Shown here: one piece after another, positions 53,706 to 61,186 of the stretch
Position numbering within the stretch: the first letter of the stretch is position 1
Layout of the letters: each line of letters opens with the position of its first letter
From: Acetivibrio mesophilus
Lineage (GTDB): Bacteria; Bacillota; Clostridia; Acetivibrionales; Acetivibrionaceae
Length of the DNA stretch: 64,000 nt
Reading direction: 5' to 3'
Assembly: GCF_004102745.1 (NCBI RefSeq)
Contig: NZ_RLII01000009.1
Coordinates: forward strand, 49,653 to 113,652
Translations under genes and position numbers: made by a program
The notes under the pieces: generated by a model
The model's input: the letters and a program-made list of their open reading frames with translations, nothing else
Told to the model about the DNA's origin: nothing
Database searches by the model: none

Positions 53706-54338
53706 CTAAATATACTTTGTTCTCCTAAAAGGAAGTGTTATTTCACGCTTATATCTCATTTCAATTATTTCTCTTCCCTCTGATATGACAATATTGTAGG
53801 CATCCAAATCAAAGTCTTTTACTCCCGCTTTCTTAAATATCTTTGCTTTTTTCAGTAGTTTAGGTCATTTATCAAAGAATATCTTTCCAAACATTTCATT
53901 CTCAGATGATATTTTCGTTATCTCAGTACTATTCCAATTGACAATATGTTCAACCGTAATACCAAACTCAATACTCTTACCGTTAAATTTAGGCCATCCA
54001 ATCAATCTAATTCTATTTATTTTCCCGTTCTTATCTAATTTTCTATCAATATACATTGCTGTTGGCATCATTATATAATAATTATCTTCAAATGCTTTAA
54101 CTACATTTTGCCTTACATTATCATAAGTTGCCTTGTATTCTTGGTATTCAATCATTGTAGTTGCTTCAAGACTGTTATCTAGATATTGGATATCCCTACT
54201 GGTGAAAGAGTCTATTATACTGTGTTTTTTTTTCCTCGCCAATACTTCTTTTCTCAAGCAAAGTACTCCTATTGAGCAAATAATTAAGCAGATGATTAAT
54301 AGTGATATAACTATGTAAAACCTTCTTTTTGACCTCAT
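53706..54338 (-). pseudogene. Secreted or membrane-anchored protein gene interrupted by an in-frame TGA
   Basis: The frame opens at 54338 with M-R-S-K-R-R-F-Y-I-V and a long hydrophobic segment (about residues 8-27), then runs 157 codons to a TGA at 53865-53867. The same frame then stays open for 52 more codons (P-K-L-L-K-K-A-K-I-F..., ending F-R-R-T-K-Y-I) to a TAG at 53706. The continuation has plausible coding composition, including D-L-D-A-Y-N-I-V-I-S-E-G-R-E. The gene was probably about 210 codons long and lost its end through one nonsense change (TGG to TGA is the simplest). I do not recognise a family. It sits at the edge of the decayed Rhs region. Confidence 0.6.
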
Positions 54339-54450
54339 AAAATCATCGTCCTTTCTTCTATATTTTGTATTTTTTCGATTTATTTGTTAATATATTAATA
54401 TTACATCTTTTACTACATTATTGAAAGCATTTATAAAGAAACCACAAAAA

Positions 54451-54501
54451 ATAGACGTTCATCATAAGATAATCGCATTTCTCAGCATTCATAACGTCTA
54501 T
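54451..54501 (-). terminator. Intrinsic terminator of the small membrane protein gene
   Basis: ATAGACGTT pairs with AACGTCTAT across a long loop and is followed by TTTTTT on the minus strand. The stem overlaps the stop codon at 54498. Confidence 0.65.
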
Positions 54502-54815
54502 AAAATAATAATCGGAAAAAGAATGAAATATATTCCAATGATTGGAATTAAAATATTTATAACCAATAAAACTATTGCATATTTTAAATTCCATGTCTTA
54601 AAACACATCATCATTATCAAAAATATTATACATATGATATTTGCCGCTACTAATACTTTTGTCAGCTGTACATAAACGGACCACCAAAAAAGATTTAAAT
54701 CTGTAATTATTGATGTGAAAAACCTAGCAATTATCGCAACTGTACAATAAATTAGATTTACTGCCATAATTATGTATTTGATTTTAAATCTTATAAGCAA
54801 TTCAGATAAAGTCAC
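54498..54815 (-). CDS. Three-helix membrane protein, candidate Rhs immunity protein (paralogue 2)
   Basis: The protein has 105 residues from a GTG at 54815 and three strongly hydrophobic helices (about 12-35, 50-73, 77-102). It is clearly paralogous to the protein at 55265-55579. Both start with L-I-R-F-K-I-K-Y or L-I-K-F-K-I-Y-Y, both contain A-R-F-(F/Y)-x-S-I, and both end with W-(N/H)-L-K-Y-(A/L) then G-I-Y-F-x-x-F-P-I. Its start overlaps the stop of a short frame that looks like an Rhs C-terminus. Such a place, directly behind a toxin tip, is typical of immunity genes. No function is known. Confidence 0.65.
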   Translation of the reverse strand: MTLSELLIRFKIKYIIMAVNLIYCTVAIIARFFTSIITDLNLFWWSVYVQLTKVLVAANIICIIFLIMMMCFKTWNLKYAIVLLVINILIPIIGIYFILFPIIIL

Positions 54816-54961
54816 GTTAATCCCCTTTTGATATATTTATTAACATCATTTTTCAACTCATCTTTTCTTCTGCTTATTAGCTCTTTTACACTTTTACAAT
54901 TTCTTGCTTTATTAGCAAATACCAGGTTCGATTCCCTTAGTGCTTGACAGCAATCTTTCAT
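54812..54961 (-). pseudogene. Orphan C-terminal fragment of an Rhs-like toxin tip
   Basis: A 49-codon frame from an ATG at 54961 ends with a TGA that overlaps the GTG start of the next gene. Its segment C-K-S-V-K-E-L-I-S-R-R-K-D-E-L resembles the extreme C-terminus of the Rhs protein at 55598 (N-T-V-K-E-L-I-K-M-R-K-K-E-L). It is therefore probably the end of a displaced toxin tip whose upstream part is gone. Confidence 0.5.
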
Positions 54962-55044
54962 CTGTCGTCACGGATAATTCCAACATTCCTTCTTAACTAC
55001 AAAGGATTTACTCTAACCTCAAATCCATTTTGGGTATAATCTCT

Positions 55045-55225
55045 CTACCTTTGCACTAAATATTTTCTTATTCTCGTATCAAATATGTACTCTAAATCTT
55101 TTGTAGTCAATGCTATCAAAATAAGTATTACACTTGCTACGATTAGAATAATATTTTTCTATCCATAATTCCTCTCTATTCCATTCAATATCTTCTGTCA
55201 TATTTGGATTATTTTTACTACCCCA
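55045..55225 (-). pseudogene. Two overlapping short broken frames
   Basis: One frame (55079-55225) reads W-G-S-K-N-N-P-N-M-T-E-D-I-E-W-N and on to V-H-I, and is preceded by L-D-V-TGA. Replacing that TGA with TGG would extend it. The other frame starts at an ATG at 55166 behind GAGAGG. It needs one extra base in its A5 run to continue as a single-helix peptide (I-I-L-I-V-A-S-V-I-L-I-L-I-A-L) ending at 55045. Both look like gene relics between the two membrane protein genes. I cannot assign families. Confidence 0.4.
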
Positions 55226-55264
55226 TCAAACATCTAAAGCAAATTAGATGTCGATAAAGTTTTA

Positions 55265-55579
55265 CTACATCATTCTAATAGGAAAGCTTGTAAAATAAAT
55301 TCCTATAGCAGCTGCTAAAATATTTATGCCTAATAAAATTAACAAATACTTCAAATGCCATACCTTGAAATATATCATGGCAACTAAAAGGATTAAGTTT
55401 ATTATATTAATAATAATTGCACCTACTATTAATTTTACATGAATAAATCTCAAAATACCTCCTAACATAAAAATGCTGGGATAAAATCTCGCAGTTAGTG
55501 CAAAAATCCAATAAAGTGTAGTAAACAATACTACTACATAATATATCTTAAATTTAATTAACACATTTCCTATATCCAT
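55265..55579 (-). CDS. Three-helix membrane protein, candidate immunity protein of the adjacent Rhs (paralogue 1)
   Basis: The protein has 104 residues and three membrane helices (about 13-35, 49-72, 76-98). It starts 18 bases behind the stop of the Rhs ORF at 55598-58117, behind GGGAGG. A small gene placed directly behind an Rhs toxin tip is usually its immunity gene, and a membrane protein would suit a tip that acts at the membrane. The paralogue at 54498-54815 sits behind another tip fragment. Assignment is by position only. Confidence 0.68.
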   Translation of the reverse strand: MDIGNVLIKFKIYYVVVLFTTLYWIFALTARFYPSIFMLGGILRFIHVKLIVGAIIINIINLILLVAMIYFKVWHLKYLLILLGINILAAAIGIYFTSFPIRMM

Positions 55580-55597
55580 GCAAATCTCCTCCCTTCA

Positions 55598-58117
55598 TTA
55601 TTTTTCCGTTGTTAGCTCTTTTTTTCTCATTTTTATTAACTCTTTTACAGTATTATGATTCGTATGCGCTGTTATAGTCATATGTCCCGATTTCAAATTC
55701 TTGATATCTTCATATGAAAGTTCTGAAGTATTTCCCCATTTTTCAAAAGGTTCCACATCACATTTATTATGCTTAAAGAATCCAACTACCGAAGAAGCTG
55801 GAGCGTAGTTATAAGTACCCATATTAGCAGGGTCTGTAACCATCTTCCCAGTACCTGTATTATAAACAGCTTCAAATCTGCCGTCTGCAGATACAAACTT
55901 AACGTTTAAAGCACCATAAACACCGTCATAATCATATCTATGATATGCAGTTCCTATGGTCGAAAACAATTCCCATTCTCCTTTTGCAGCCATTTCTATC
56001 ATACCCTCTAAGTCAGTAGGCGCTCCACCATAAGAGTTCAATGTATTTCTAAAGTAATGCATTCGTTCTGTAATACTATCTAACTGTGTAATGTTTTGGT
56101 CAAAAGTATCAAAGAATCGTTTATAGTTCGCATTACCTACTAAAGCATCAGGATTTGCCTCCAAATCATCCATCATTTGATTTATCACTGCTTCTGCTGC
56201 AATTTCTTTCCCGTTACCAAAGATACCCCATTTATTATTCTCTTTCTTAACTTTGCTATATAAAGCATTTAACTCATCAAAATATTCATCTGATAAAAAT
56301 TCAGATTCAACATTGTACGTGTTGCCTACTTCTACATTATTAAAATAGCCTAAAATCCGTTCTATCAGTGGTATTTTTTTGATAACATTATCCAAATTAG
56401 TACCTAAAATATTGCCACTCCCATCACTAAAGTTAACACCCTCTTTACAGTGGCCAGTTGGGTCGATATACTTTATCGGGTTGTTGGAAACATAGGTATA
56501 TAAGTTTAATCCATCACCTCTAAAGGTATCTTCCTGCATAAACCTTCCTATACTTGGGTTATAGTACCTTGCTCTCAAGTAATATTGGTCTGTCACAGGA
56601 TCATGCAGTTCTCCTGAGTACTTGAATCTGTTATCTACTTTCTCAACGCTGTCTAGTATATTTCCAAAAGCATCGTAGCTGTAGTTGTTTACTACTTCTC
56701 CCGTTCCATCGGTAAGGGCGGTAATATCTCCATGGGCATTGTGGATATAATAGTAAGTATCCTTATTGCTGTCTTCCCTCTGCAATATTGTATGCCCCCG
56801 GACTACTCTGTCCTTCAATCCCCAATCCTCATCCACTTCACATGCTATGCTGCTTCCGCTATATACATACCTGTTATATTTTCCGTTCTCTATCGATATA
56901 GATCTCAAATTCTCGGCATCATATATATTCTCCATATATGTTCCGTCAGAATTCTTTACATGGGTCAGTCGGTCAAATCCGTCATAGCTGTACAGTTTAT
57001 TTAGCTGACCATCTTTCTCCCTTATAAGATTTCCTCTTTCATCATACTCATATTCCGTTATGAGTCCATTTTTAATCCTTTGGATTAATCTATTGCAATT
57101 ATCATACTCATAGTGCTCCCATATATCTCCGAATTCCCTCTTAAGTCTATTGCCGTTGGCATCATAGGTAAATCTCTCTTTAACCTGCCCCGGGTATATT
57201 ACCTCCTCCAGGCGGTTTAGTGCATCGTAGCTGTAGGCTGTAACCTTGTCGTTTTCTTCCTTCAATATCTGATTACCGTTGCCGTCATAGGCATACTTGT
57301 ATGTAAATATTTCTTTGCCTGACGGATCCATATTTAATAGTCTTGTTATATTTTTATCCAAGTTGTATTCATATTTTGCGCATACTCCGCTTCCATACAA
57401 TATCTGGGCTATGGTGTTGTCAATATTGTACTCATACTTTGCGGAAATTTTGCCTCCGTTTGATACCTCAGTTACCCTTCCGAGTACATCATATGTATAG
57501 TCCACTGGAGTTCCACTTATATCGGTGAGCCTCGATATAAGCCCATTTTTATTATAGTCATATTGTAGTACCTTTTGGCCGTTGGTTGCCTTACTTTTTA
57601 GTCTTCCTGCCGGAGTATATGTATAGGTATGTATGGTAGTACCGCTTATTGATGCCGCGAGACTTCCATCAATATTGTACTCATATTTCTCCAACTGTCC
57701 CTCTTCTTCCCAACGGCTGGTAATATTATTGTCTGCATTGTAGGTGTAATATGTGCTGCGTCCGTCTTTTCCTATCCTTTGTACTATTCTTCCCTGCCTG
57801 TCATATTTGAAGGTTATTTTCCTTCCCAGAGGGTCTATTATCTCAGACATGAGATTTAAGCTGTTGTATGTGTACCGGGTGGTATTTCCGTTGCCGTCAG
57901 TGGTGGATATAAGGTTTCCTGCATAGTCATAATCGTATTTTGTGTTGATTCCATCGGGCTCTGTGATGCTTATTATTTTACCCCACAGATCTAGGGTATA
58001 TTTTGCATTGTTTCCATTTCCGTCAATTACTCCGGTTATATTTCCTTCCGCATCGTAGGTGTATTGCTGGCTGTTTCGACCTTGAAGCTTTGCTTCCGGA
58101 GTTGTTATATCTACCAA
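55598..58117 (-). CDS. 5'-truncated Rhs/YD-repeat polymorphic toxin with unique tip
   Basis: The protein has 839 residues of open frame. Residues 1 to about 545 are YD repeats (Y-x-Y-D-x-x-G-N/R motifs), ending in the Rhs core signature Y-Y-L-R-A-R-Y-Y-N-P-S-I-G-R-F-M-Q-E-D, L-Y-T-Y-V-S-N-N-P and Y-I-D-P-T-G-H-C. Residues about 560-839 are the variable tip, including F-V-S-A-D-G-R-F-E-A-V-Y-N, M-G-T-Y-N-Y-A-P and a lysine-rich end. I do not recognise its activity. There is no secretion signal and the only start is a weak TTG. The frame runs upstream into a scrambled junction, so the 5' part of the gene is missing. A membrane protein gene follows immediately. Confidence 0.82.
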   Translation of the reverse strand: MVDITTPEAKLQGRNSQQYTYDAEGNITGVIDGNGNNAKYTLDLWGKIISITEPDGINTKYDYDYAGNLISTTDGNGNTTRYTYNSLNLMSEIIDPLGRKITFKYDRQGRIVQRIGKDGRSTYYTYNADNNITSRWEEEGQLEKYEYNIDGSLAASISGTTIHTYTYTPAGRLKSKATNGQKVLQYDYNKNGLISRLTDISGTPVDYTYDVLGRVTEVSNGGKISAKYEYNIDNTIAQILYGSGVCAKYEYNLDKNITRLLNMDPSGKEIFTYKYAYDGNGNQILKEENDKVTAYSYDALNRLEEVIYPGQVKERFTYDANGNRLKREFGDIWEHYEYDNCNRLIQRIKNGLITEYEYDERGNLIREKDGQLNKLYSYDGFDRLTHVKNSDGTYMENIYDAENLRSISIENGKYNRYVYSGSSIACEVDEDWGLKDRVVRGHTILQREDSNKDTYYYIHNAHGDITALTDGTGEVVNNYSYDAFGNILDSVEKVDNRFKYSGELHDPVTDQYYLRARYYNPSIGRFMQEDTFRGDGLNLYTYVSNNPIKYIDPTGHCKEGVNFSDGSGNILGTNLDNVIKKIPLIERILGYFNNVEVGNTYNVESEFLSDEYFDELNALYSKVKKENNKWGIFGNGKEIAAEAVINQMMDDLEANPDALVGNANYKRFFDTFDQNITQLDSITERMHYFRNTLNSYGGAPTDLEGMIEMAAKGEWELFSTIGTAYHRYDYDGVYGALNVKFVSADGRFEAVYNTGTGKMVTDPANMGTYNYAPASSVVGFFKHNKCDVEPFEKWGNTSELSYEDIKNLKSGHMTITAHTNHNTVKELIKMRKKELTTEK

Positions 58118-58129
58118 GCGTCTTGCAAG

Positions 58130-58177
58130 GTAAATGTCGCAGTATATGTCACATCATCAAATGTCTACCTAGACATT
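58130..58177 (-). other. Rhs rearrangement junction with inverted repeat
   Basis: Bases 58130-58162 encode F-D-D-V-T-Y-T-A-T-F-T, the end of the other Rhs protein (61187-63316), fused directly to Rhs core text of the ORF at 55598. Next to it AATGTCTACCTAGACATT (58160-58177) is an inverted repeat with a two-base centre. It looks like a recombination or insertion scar. Confidence 0.6.
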
Positions 58178-58213
58178 ATGAACAATAGCGGCCACCCTTC
58201 TTGCTGTTTTCCT

Positions 58214-58363
58214 TCATAAGTTTCCTTCAGCGTCATAGGTATATTGCTCGCTCTTTCTTCCTTGGAGCTTTGCTTCTGGCGTTGTTATATGCATCAAACG
58301 TTTTGCCAGGTCATAATCAAATTCCACTCCGCATCTGTCATTGTCGTTATCTGCTGATTTAAT
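58214..58363 (-). pseudogene. Rhs core fragment
   Basis: This 49-codon open stretch reads C-G-V-E-F-D-Y-D-L-A-K-R-L-M-H-I-T-T-P-E-A-K-L-Q-G-R and ends Y-D-A-E-G-N-L before a TGA. It duplicates the first residues of the ORF at 55598-58117 and is an Rhs core relic lacking both ends. Confidence 0.7.
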
Positions 58364-58452
58364 TCAATTGCATTTTTACTCTACTTCCCTTTATTGTTAC
58401 TAACTATCACTAAATATCAAATATTGTATGTTGCTTAACAATAATATAAGAT

Positions 58453-58498
58453 AGACTGACGATCACATATTATTTTATTTAAAAATCCATGTCAGTCT
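58453..58498 (-). terminator. Terminator behind the last DUF5104 lipoprotein gene
   Basis: AGACTGAC pairs with GTCAGTCT around a 30-base loop, with a T-rich tail on the minus strand. The two upstream duplicates keep only one arm (ATGTCAGTC), showing that the duplication breakpoint cut this hairpin. Confidence 0.65.
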
Positions 58499-58561
58499 CT
58501 TTTATTAGCTACAATTTACCTGTTAGAATGATTTCGGTGTTATTAAAGTCTTCAAAAATTG

Positions 58562-59074
58562 TTATTGCTTAGGTTTATAAATACCTGGTATACACATATC
58601 TTGCCAGTAACCAAATTCGGTTTCTTCGTCTTCAGCTTTTATTACACGCAATGTATATAACCCTGCATTATCAGGATTCATAGTATCCTTTATATAATCA
58701 ATTACAAAAAACATATATTTCTCTTTATCTGTAGTTACTATATACCATGTCCTTAGCATTATAGATTTCTTTCCTCTTTCTATTGATTCACCTGAAGACC
58801 ATGCATCTATTTCCCAAGACTGTACATCTCCTTGAAAGAAATCAAATAAATAATCTACTCCATCATCAACGTCATTGGCTTCATCCAACGCCTTTTTGGA
58901 AAATAACGCTTTCATCGCTTCTTTATCTTTATCTTTAATTGCTGCAAGTATTTCTTTCATTCGTGCCTTTGCCGCTTTTTCTTCGCCAACATACACTATT
59001 CTACCTCCAAATGAACATGACGTTAATATAAAAGCACTTGTAAGAAATATTAGTAATACTGTTTTCTTAATCAA
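58562..59074 (-). CDS. DUF5104-type lipoprotein, candidate immunity protein, copy 1
   Basis: The protein has 170 residues and starts at a TTG behind GAGAGGG. The signal ends in the lipobox L-T-S-C at residue about 20, so it is anchored outside the membrane. The body carries E-E-K-A-A-K-A-R-M-K-E-I-L-A-A-I, K-A-L-F-S-K-K-A-L-D-E-A and the end G-L-Y-T-L-R-V-I-K-A, then F-G-Y-W-Q-D-M, a pattern I recall from DUF5104. It differs from copies 2 and 3 at a few sites (D-A-W-S-S-G-E, and T-W-Y-I for A-W-Y-T). Each copy follows an Rhs tip by 18 bases, which suggests an immunity lipoprotein. Confidence 0.82.
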   Translation of the reverse strand: MIKKTVLLIFLTSAFILTSCSFGGRIVYVGEEKAAKARMKEILAAIKDKDKEAMKALFSKKALDEANDVDDGVDYLFDFFQGDVQSWEIDAWSSGESIERGKKSIMLRTWYIVTTDKEKYMFFVIDYIKDTMNPDNAGLYTLRVIKAEDEETEFGYWQDMCIPGIYKPKQ

Positions 59075-59092
59075 ATATATCCCTCTCTTTCA

Positions 59093-59525
59093 TTAAAAAG
59101 TAAATGTTGCAGTATATGTCACATCATCAAAATCCCATCTTTTATCATCTTCCATTTTTTCTTAAACGCCCAATACATATCTTTTTTGTCCTCGTCAGAA
59201 AATTCAATTGTGTAGGTTGCTGTCAGTTCATGAGCTTTTTTATCTTGATAATAAGGGTTAAAGCCTGTAACCCACCACTTTTCTATTTCTTGGCCTTTAG
59301 GATCATCTCTCTTTGGATCATAAGATATTATTTTCTCACCTTCATATTCCACTTCTAATGTCATCGGCATAGAAAGATCTTTGTCTATAAGCCAATGCTC
59401 TATCTGTATTCCAAATGGCTCGAATCTTTTGTATATACCTAATTCTGCTCCTGCACCTAAGTTCAAATAATCGCCTTTCCACACCCAAACCATGTAATCT
59501 TGACCATTATAAGAAAAGTCAAATT
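59093..59525 (-). pseudogene. Orphan Rhs tip (DUF4474-like), copy 1, frameshifted near its end
   Basis: It repeats the last ~145 residues of the Rhs protein at 61187-63316, including V-W-V-W-K-G-D-Y-L-N-L-G-A-G-A-E-L-G-I-Y and W-W-V-T-G-F-N-P. It ends differently (S-D-E-D-K-K-D-M-Y-W-A-F-K-K-K-W-K), and one missing base then breaks the frame before D-D-K-R-W-D-F-D-D-V. A Thr-to-Met change creates an ATG at 59493. It has no Rhs core and probably no own promoter. Confidence 0.75.
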
Positions 59526-59610
59526 ATTTAAAAATCCATGTCAGTCTTTTTTATTTTTTACATTTTACCAGTTAGAATCATTTCGATGCTATTAAAGTCT
59601 TCAAAAATTG

Positions 59611-60123
59611 TTATTGCTTAGGTTTGTAAATACCTGGTATACACATATCTTGCCAGTAGCCAAATTCAGTCTCTTTATCTTCAGCTTTAATTACACGTAA
59701 TGTATATAACCCTGCATTATCAGGATTCATAGTATCCTTTATATAATCAATTACAAAAAACATATACTTCTCTTTATCTGTAGTTACTGTATACCATGCC
59801 CTTAGCATTATAGATTTCTTTCCTCTTTCTATTGATTCATCTGAAGACCATTTATATATTTCCCAAGACTGTACATCTCCTTGAAAGAAATCAAATAAAT
59901 AATCTACTCCATCATCAACGTCATTGGCTTCATCCAACGCCTTTTTGGAAAATAACGCTTTCATCGCTTCTTTATCTTTATCTTTAATTGCTGCAAGTAT
60001 TTCTTTCATTCGTGCCTTTGCCGCTTTTTCTTCGCCAACATACACTATTCTACCTCCAAATGAACATGACGTTAATATAAAAGCACTTGTAAGAAATATT
60101 AGTAATACTGTTTTCTTAATCAA
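59611..60123 (-). CDS. DUF5104-type lipoprotein, candidate immunity protein, copy 2
   Basis: This 170-residue protein is nearly identical to copy 3 and very close to copy 1, with the same lipobox (L-T-S-C), length and TTG start. It reads I-Y-K-W-S-S-D-E where copy 3 has I-Y-K-W-S-S-G-E. The tip copy 2 ends 18 bases upstream of it. The intact frame, against a broken tip next to it, fits selection for keeping immunity after loss of the toxin. Confidence 0.82.
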   Translation of the reverse strand: MIKKTVLLIFLTSAFILTSCSFGGRIVYVGEEKAAKARMKEILAAIKDKDKEAMKALFSKKALDEANDVDDGVDYLFDFFQGDVQSWEIYKWSSDESIERGKKSIMLRAWYTVTTDKEKYMFFVIDYIKDTMNPDNAGLYTLRVIKAEDKETEFGYWQDMCIPGIYKPKQ

Positions 60124-60141
60124 ATATATCCCTCTCTTTCA

Positions 60142-60570
60142 TTAAAAAGTAAATGTTGCAGTATATGTCACATCATCAAAATCCCATCTTTTATCATCTT
60201 CCCATTGTTCACGAAATGCTTCAAACATACCTTTCTTATCAGAAAATTCAATTGTGTAGGTTGCTGTCAGTTCATGAGCTTTTTTATCTTGATAATAAGG
60301 GTTAAAGCCTGTAACCCACCATTTTTTCTATTTCTTGGCCTTTAGGATCATCTCTCTTTGGATCATAAGATATTATTTTCTCACCTTCATATTCCACTTC
60401 TAATGTCATCGGCATAGAAAGATCTTTGTCTATAAGCCAATGCTCTATCTGTATTCCAAATGGCTCGAATCTTTTGTATATACCTAATTCTGCCCCTGCA
60501 CCTAAGTTCAAATAATCGCCTTTCCACACCCAAACCATGTAATCTTGACCATTATAAGAAAAGTCAAATT
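60142..60570 (-). pseudogene. Orphan Rhs tip (DUF4474-like), copy 2, frameshifted
   Basis: It is the same tip as in the Rhs ORF at 61187, ending in the same T-Y-T-A-T-F-T-F text. An extra T in a T-run near 60325 shifts the frame after E-I-E-K, so the first part (60302-60538) ends early in M-V-G-Y-R-L. Otherwise it is nearly identical to the intact tip. Confidence 0.75.
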
Positions 60571-60655
60571 ATTTAAAAATCCATGTCAGTCTTTTTTATT
60601 TTTTACATTTTACCAGTTAGAATCATTTCGATGCTATTAAAGTCTTCAAAAATTG

Positions 60656-61168
60656 TTATTGTTCAGGTTTGTAAATACCTGGTATACACATATCTTGCCA
60701 GTAGCCAAATTCAGTCTCTTTATCTTCAGCTTTAATTACACGTAATGTATATAACCCTGCATTATCAGGATTCATAGTATCCTTTATATAATCAATTACA
60801 AAAAACATATACTTCTCTTTATCTGTAGTTACTGTATACCATGCCCTTAGCATTAAAGATTTCTTTCCTCTTTCTATTGATTCACCTGAAGACCATTTAT
60901 ATATTTCCCAAGACTGTACATCTCCTTGAAAGAAATCAAATAAATAATCTACTCCATCATCAACGTCATTGGCTTCATCCAACGCCTTTTTGGAAAATAA
61001 CGCTTTCATCGCTTCTTTATCTTTATCTTTAATTGCTGCAAGTATTTCTTTCATTCGTGCCTTTGCCGCTTTTTCTTCGCCAACATACACTATTCTACCT
61101 CCAAATGAACATGACGTTAATATAAAAGCACTTGTAAGAAATATTAGTAATACTGTTTTCTTAATCAA
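60656..61168 (-). CDS. DUF5104-type lipoprotein, candidate immunity protein, copy 3
   Basis: This 170-residue lipoprotein (lipobox L-T-S-C) lies 18 bases behind the stop of the long Rhs ORF 61187-63316. Its AGAGGG ribosome binding site lies in that gap. It is probably the original partner from which copies 1 and 2 arose by tandem duplication. The last residues are K-P-E-Q instead of K-P-K-Q. Secreted to the outer membrane face, it could neutralise an incoming toxin tip there. Confidence 0.84.
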   Translation of the reverse strand: MIKKTVLLIFLTSAFILTSCSFGGRIVYVGEEKAAKARMKEILAAIKDKDKEAMKALFSKKALDEANDVDDGVDYLFDFFQGDVQSWEIYKWSSGESIERGKKSLMLRAWYTVTTDKEKYMFFVIDYIKDTMNPDNAGLYTLRVIKAEDKETEFGYWQDMCIPGIYKPEQ

Positions 61169-61186
61169 ATATATCCCTCTCTTTCA

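Noticed and set aside
53865..53867. TGA as a selenocysteine codon
   Set aside because: No SECIS-like hairpin was recognised directly behind it and the protein shows no redox motif. A nonsense mutation is simpler.
54920..54950. GGTTCGATTCC, which looks like a tRNA T-arm
   Set aside because: The flanks do not pair, no anticodon or acceptor arm fits, and the minus strand here encodes the Rhs tip relic.
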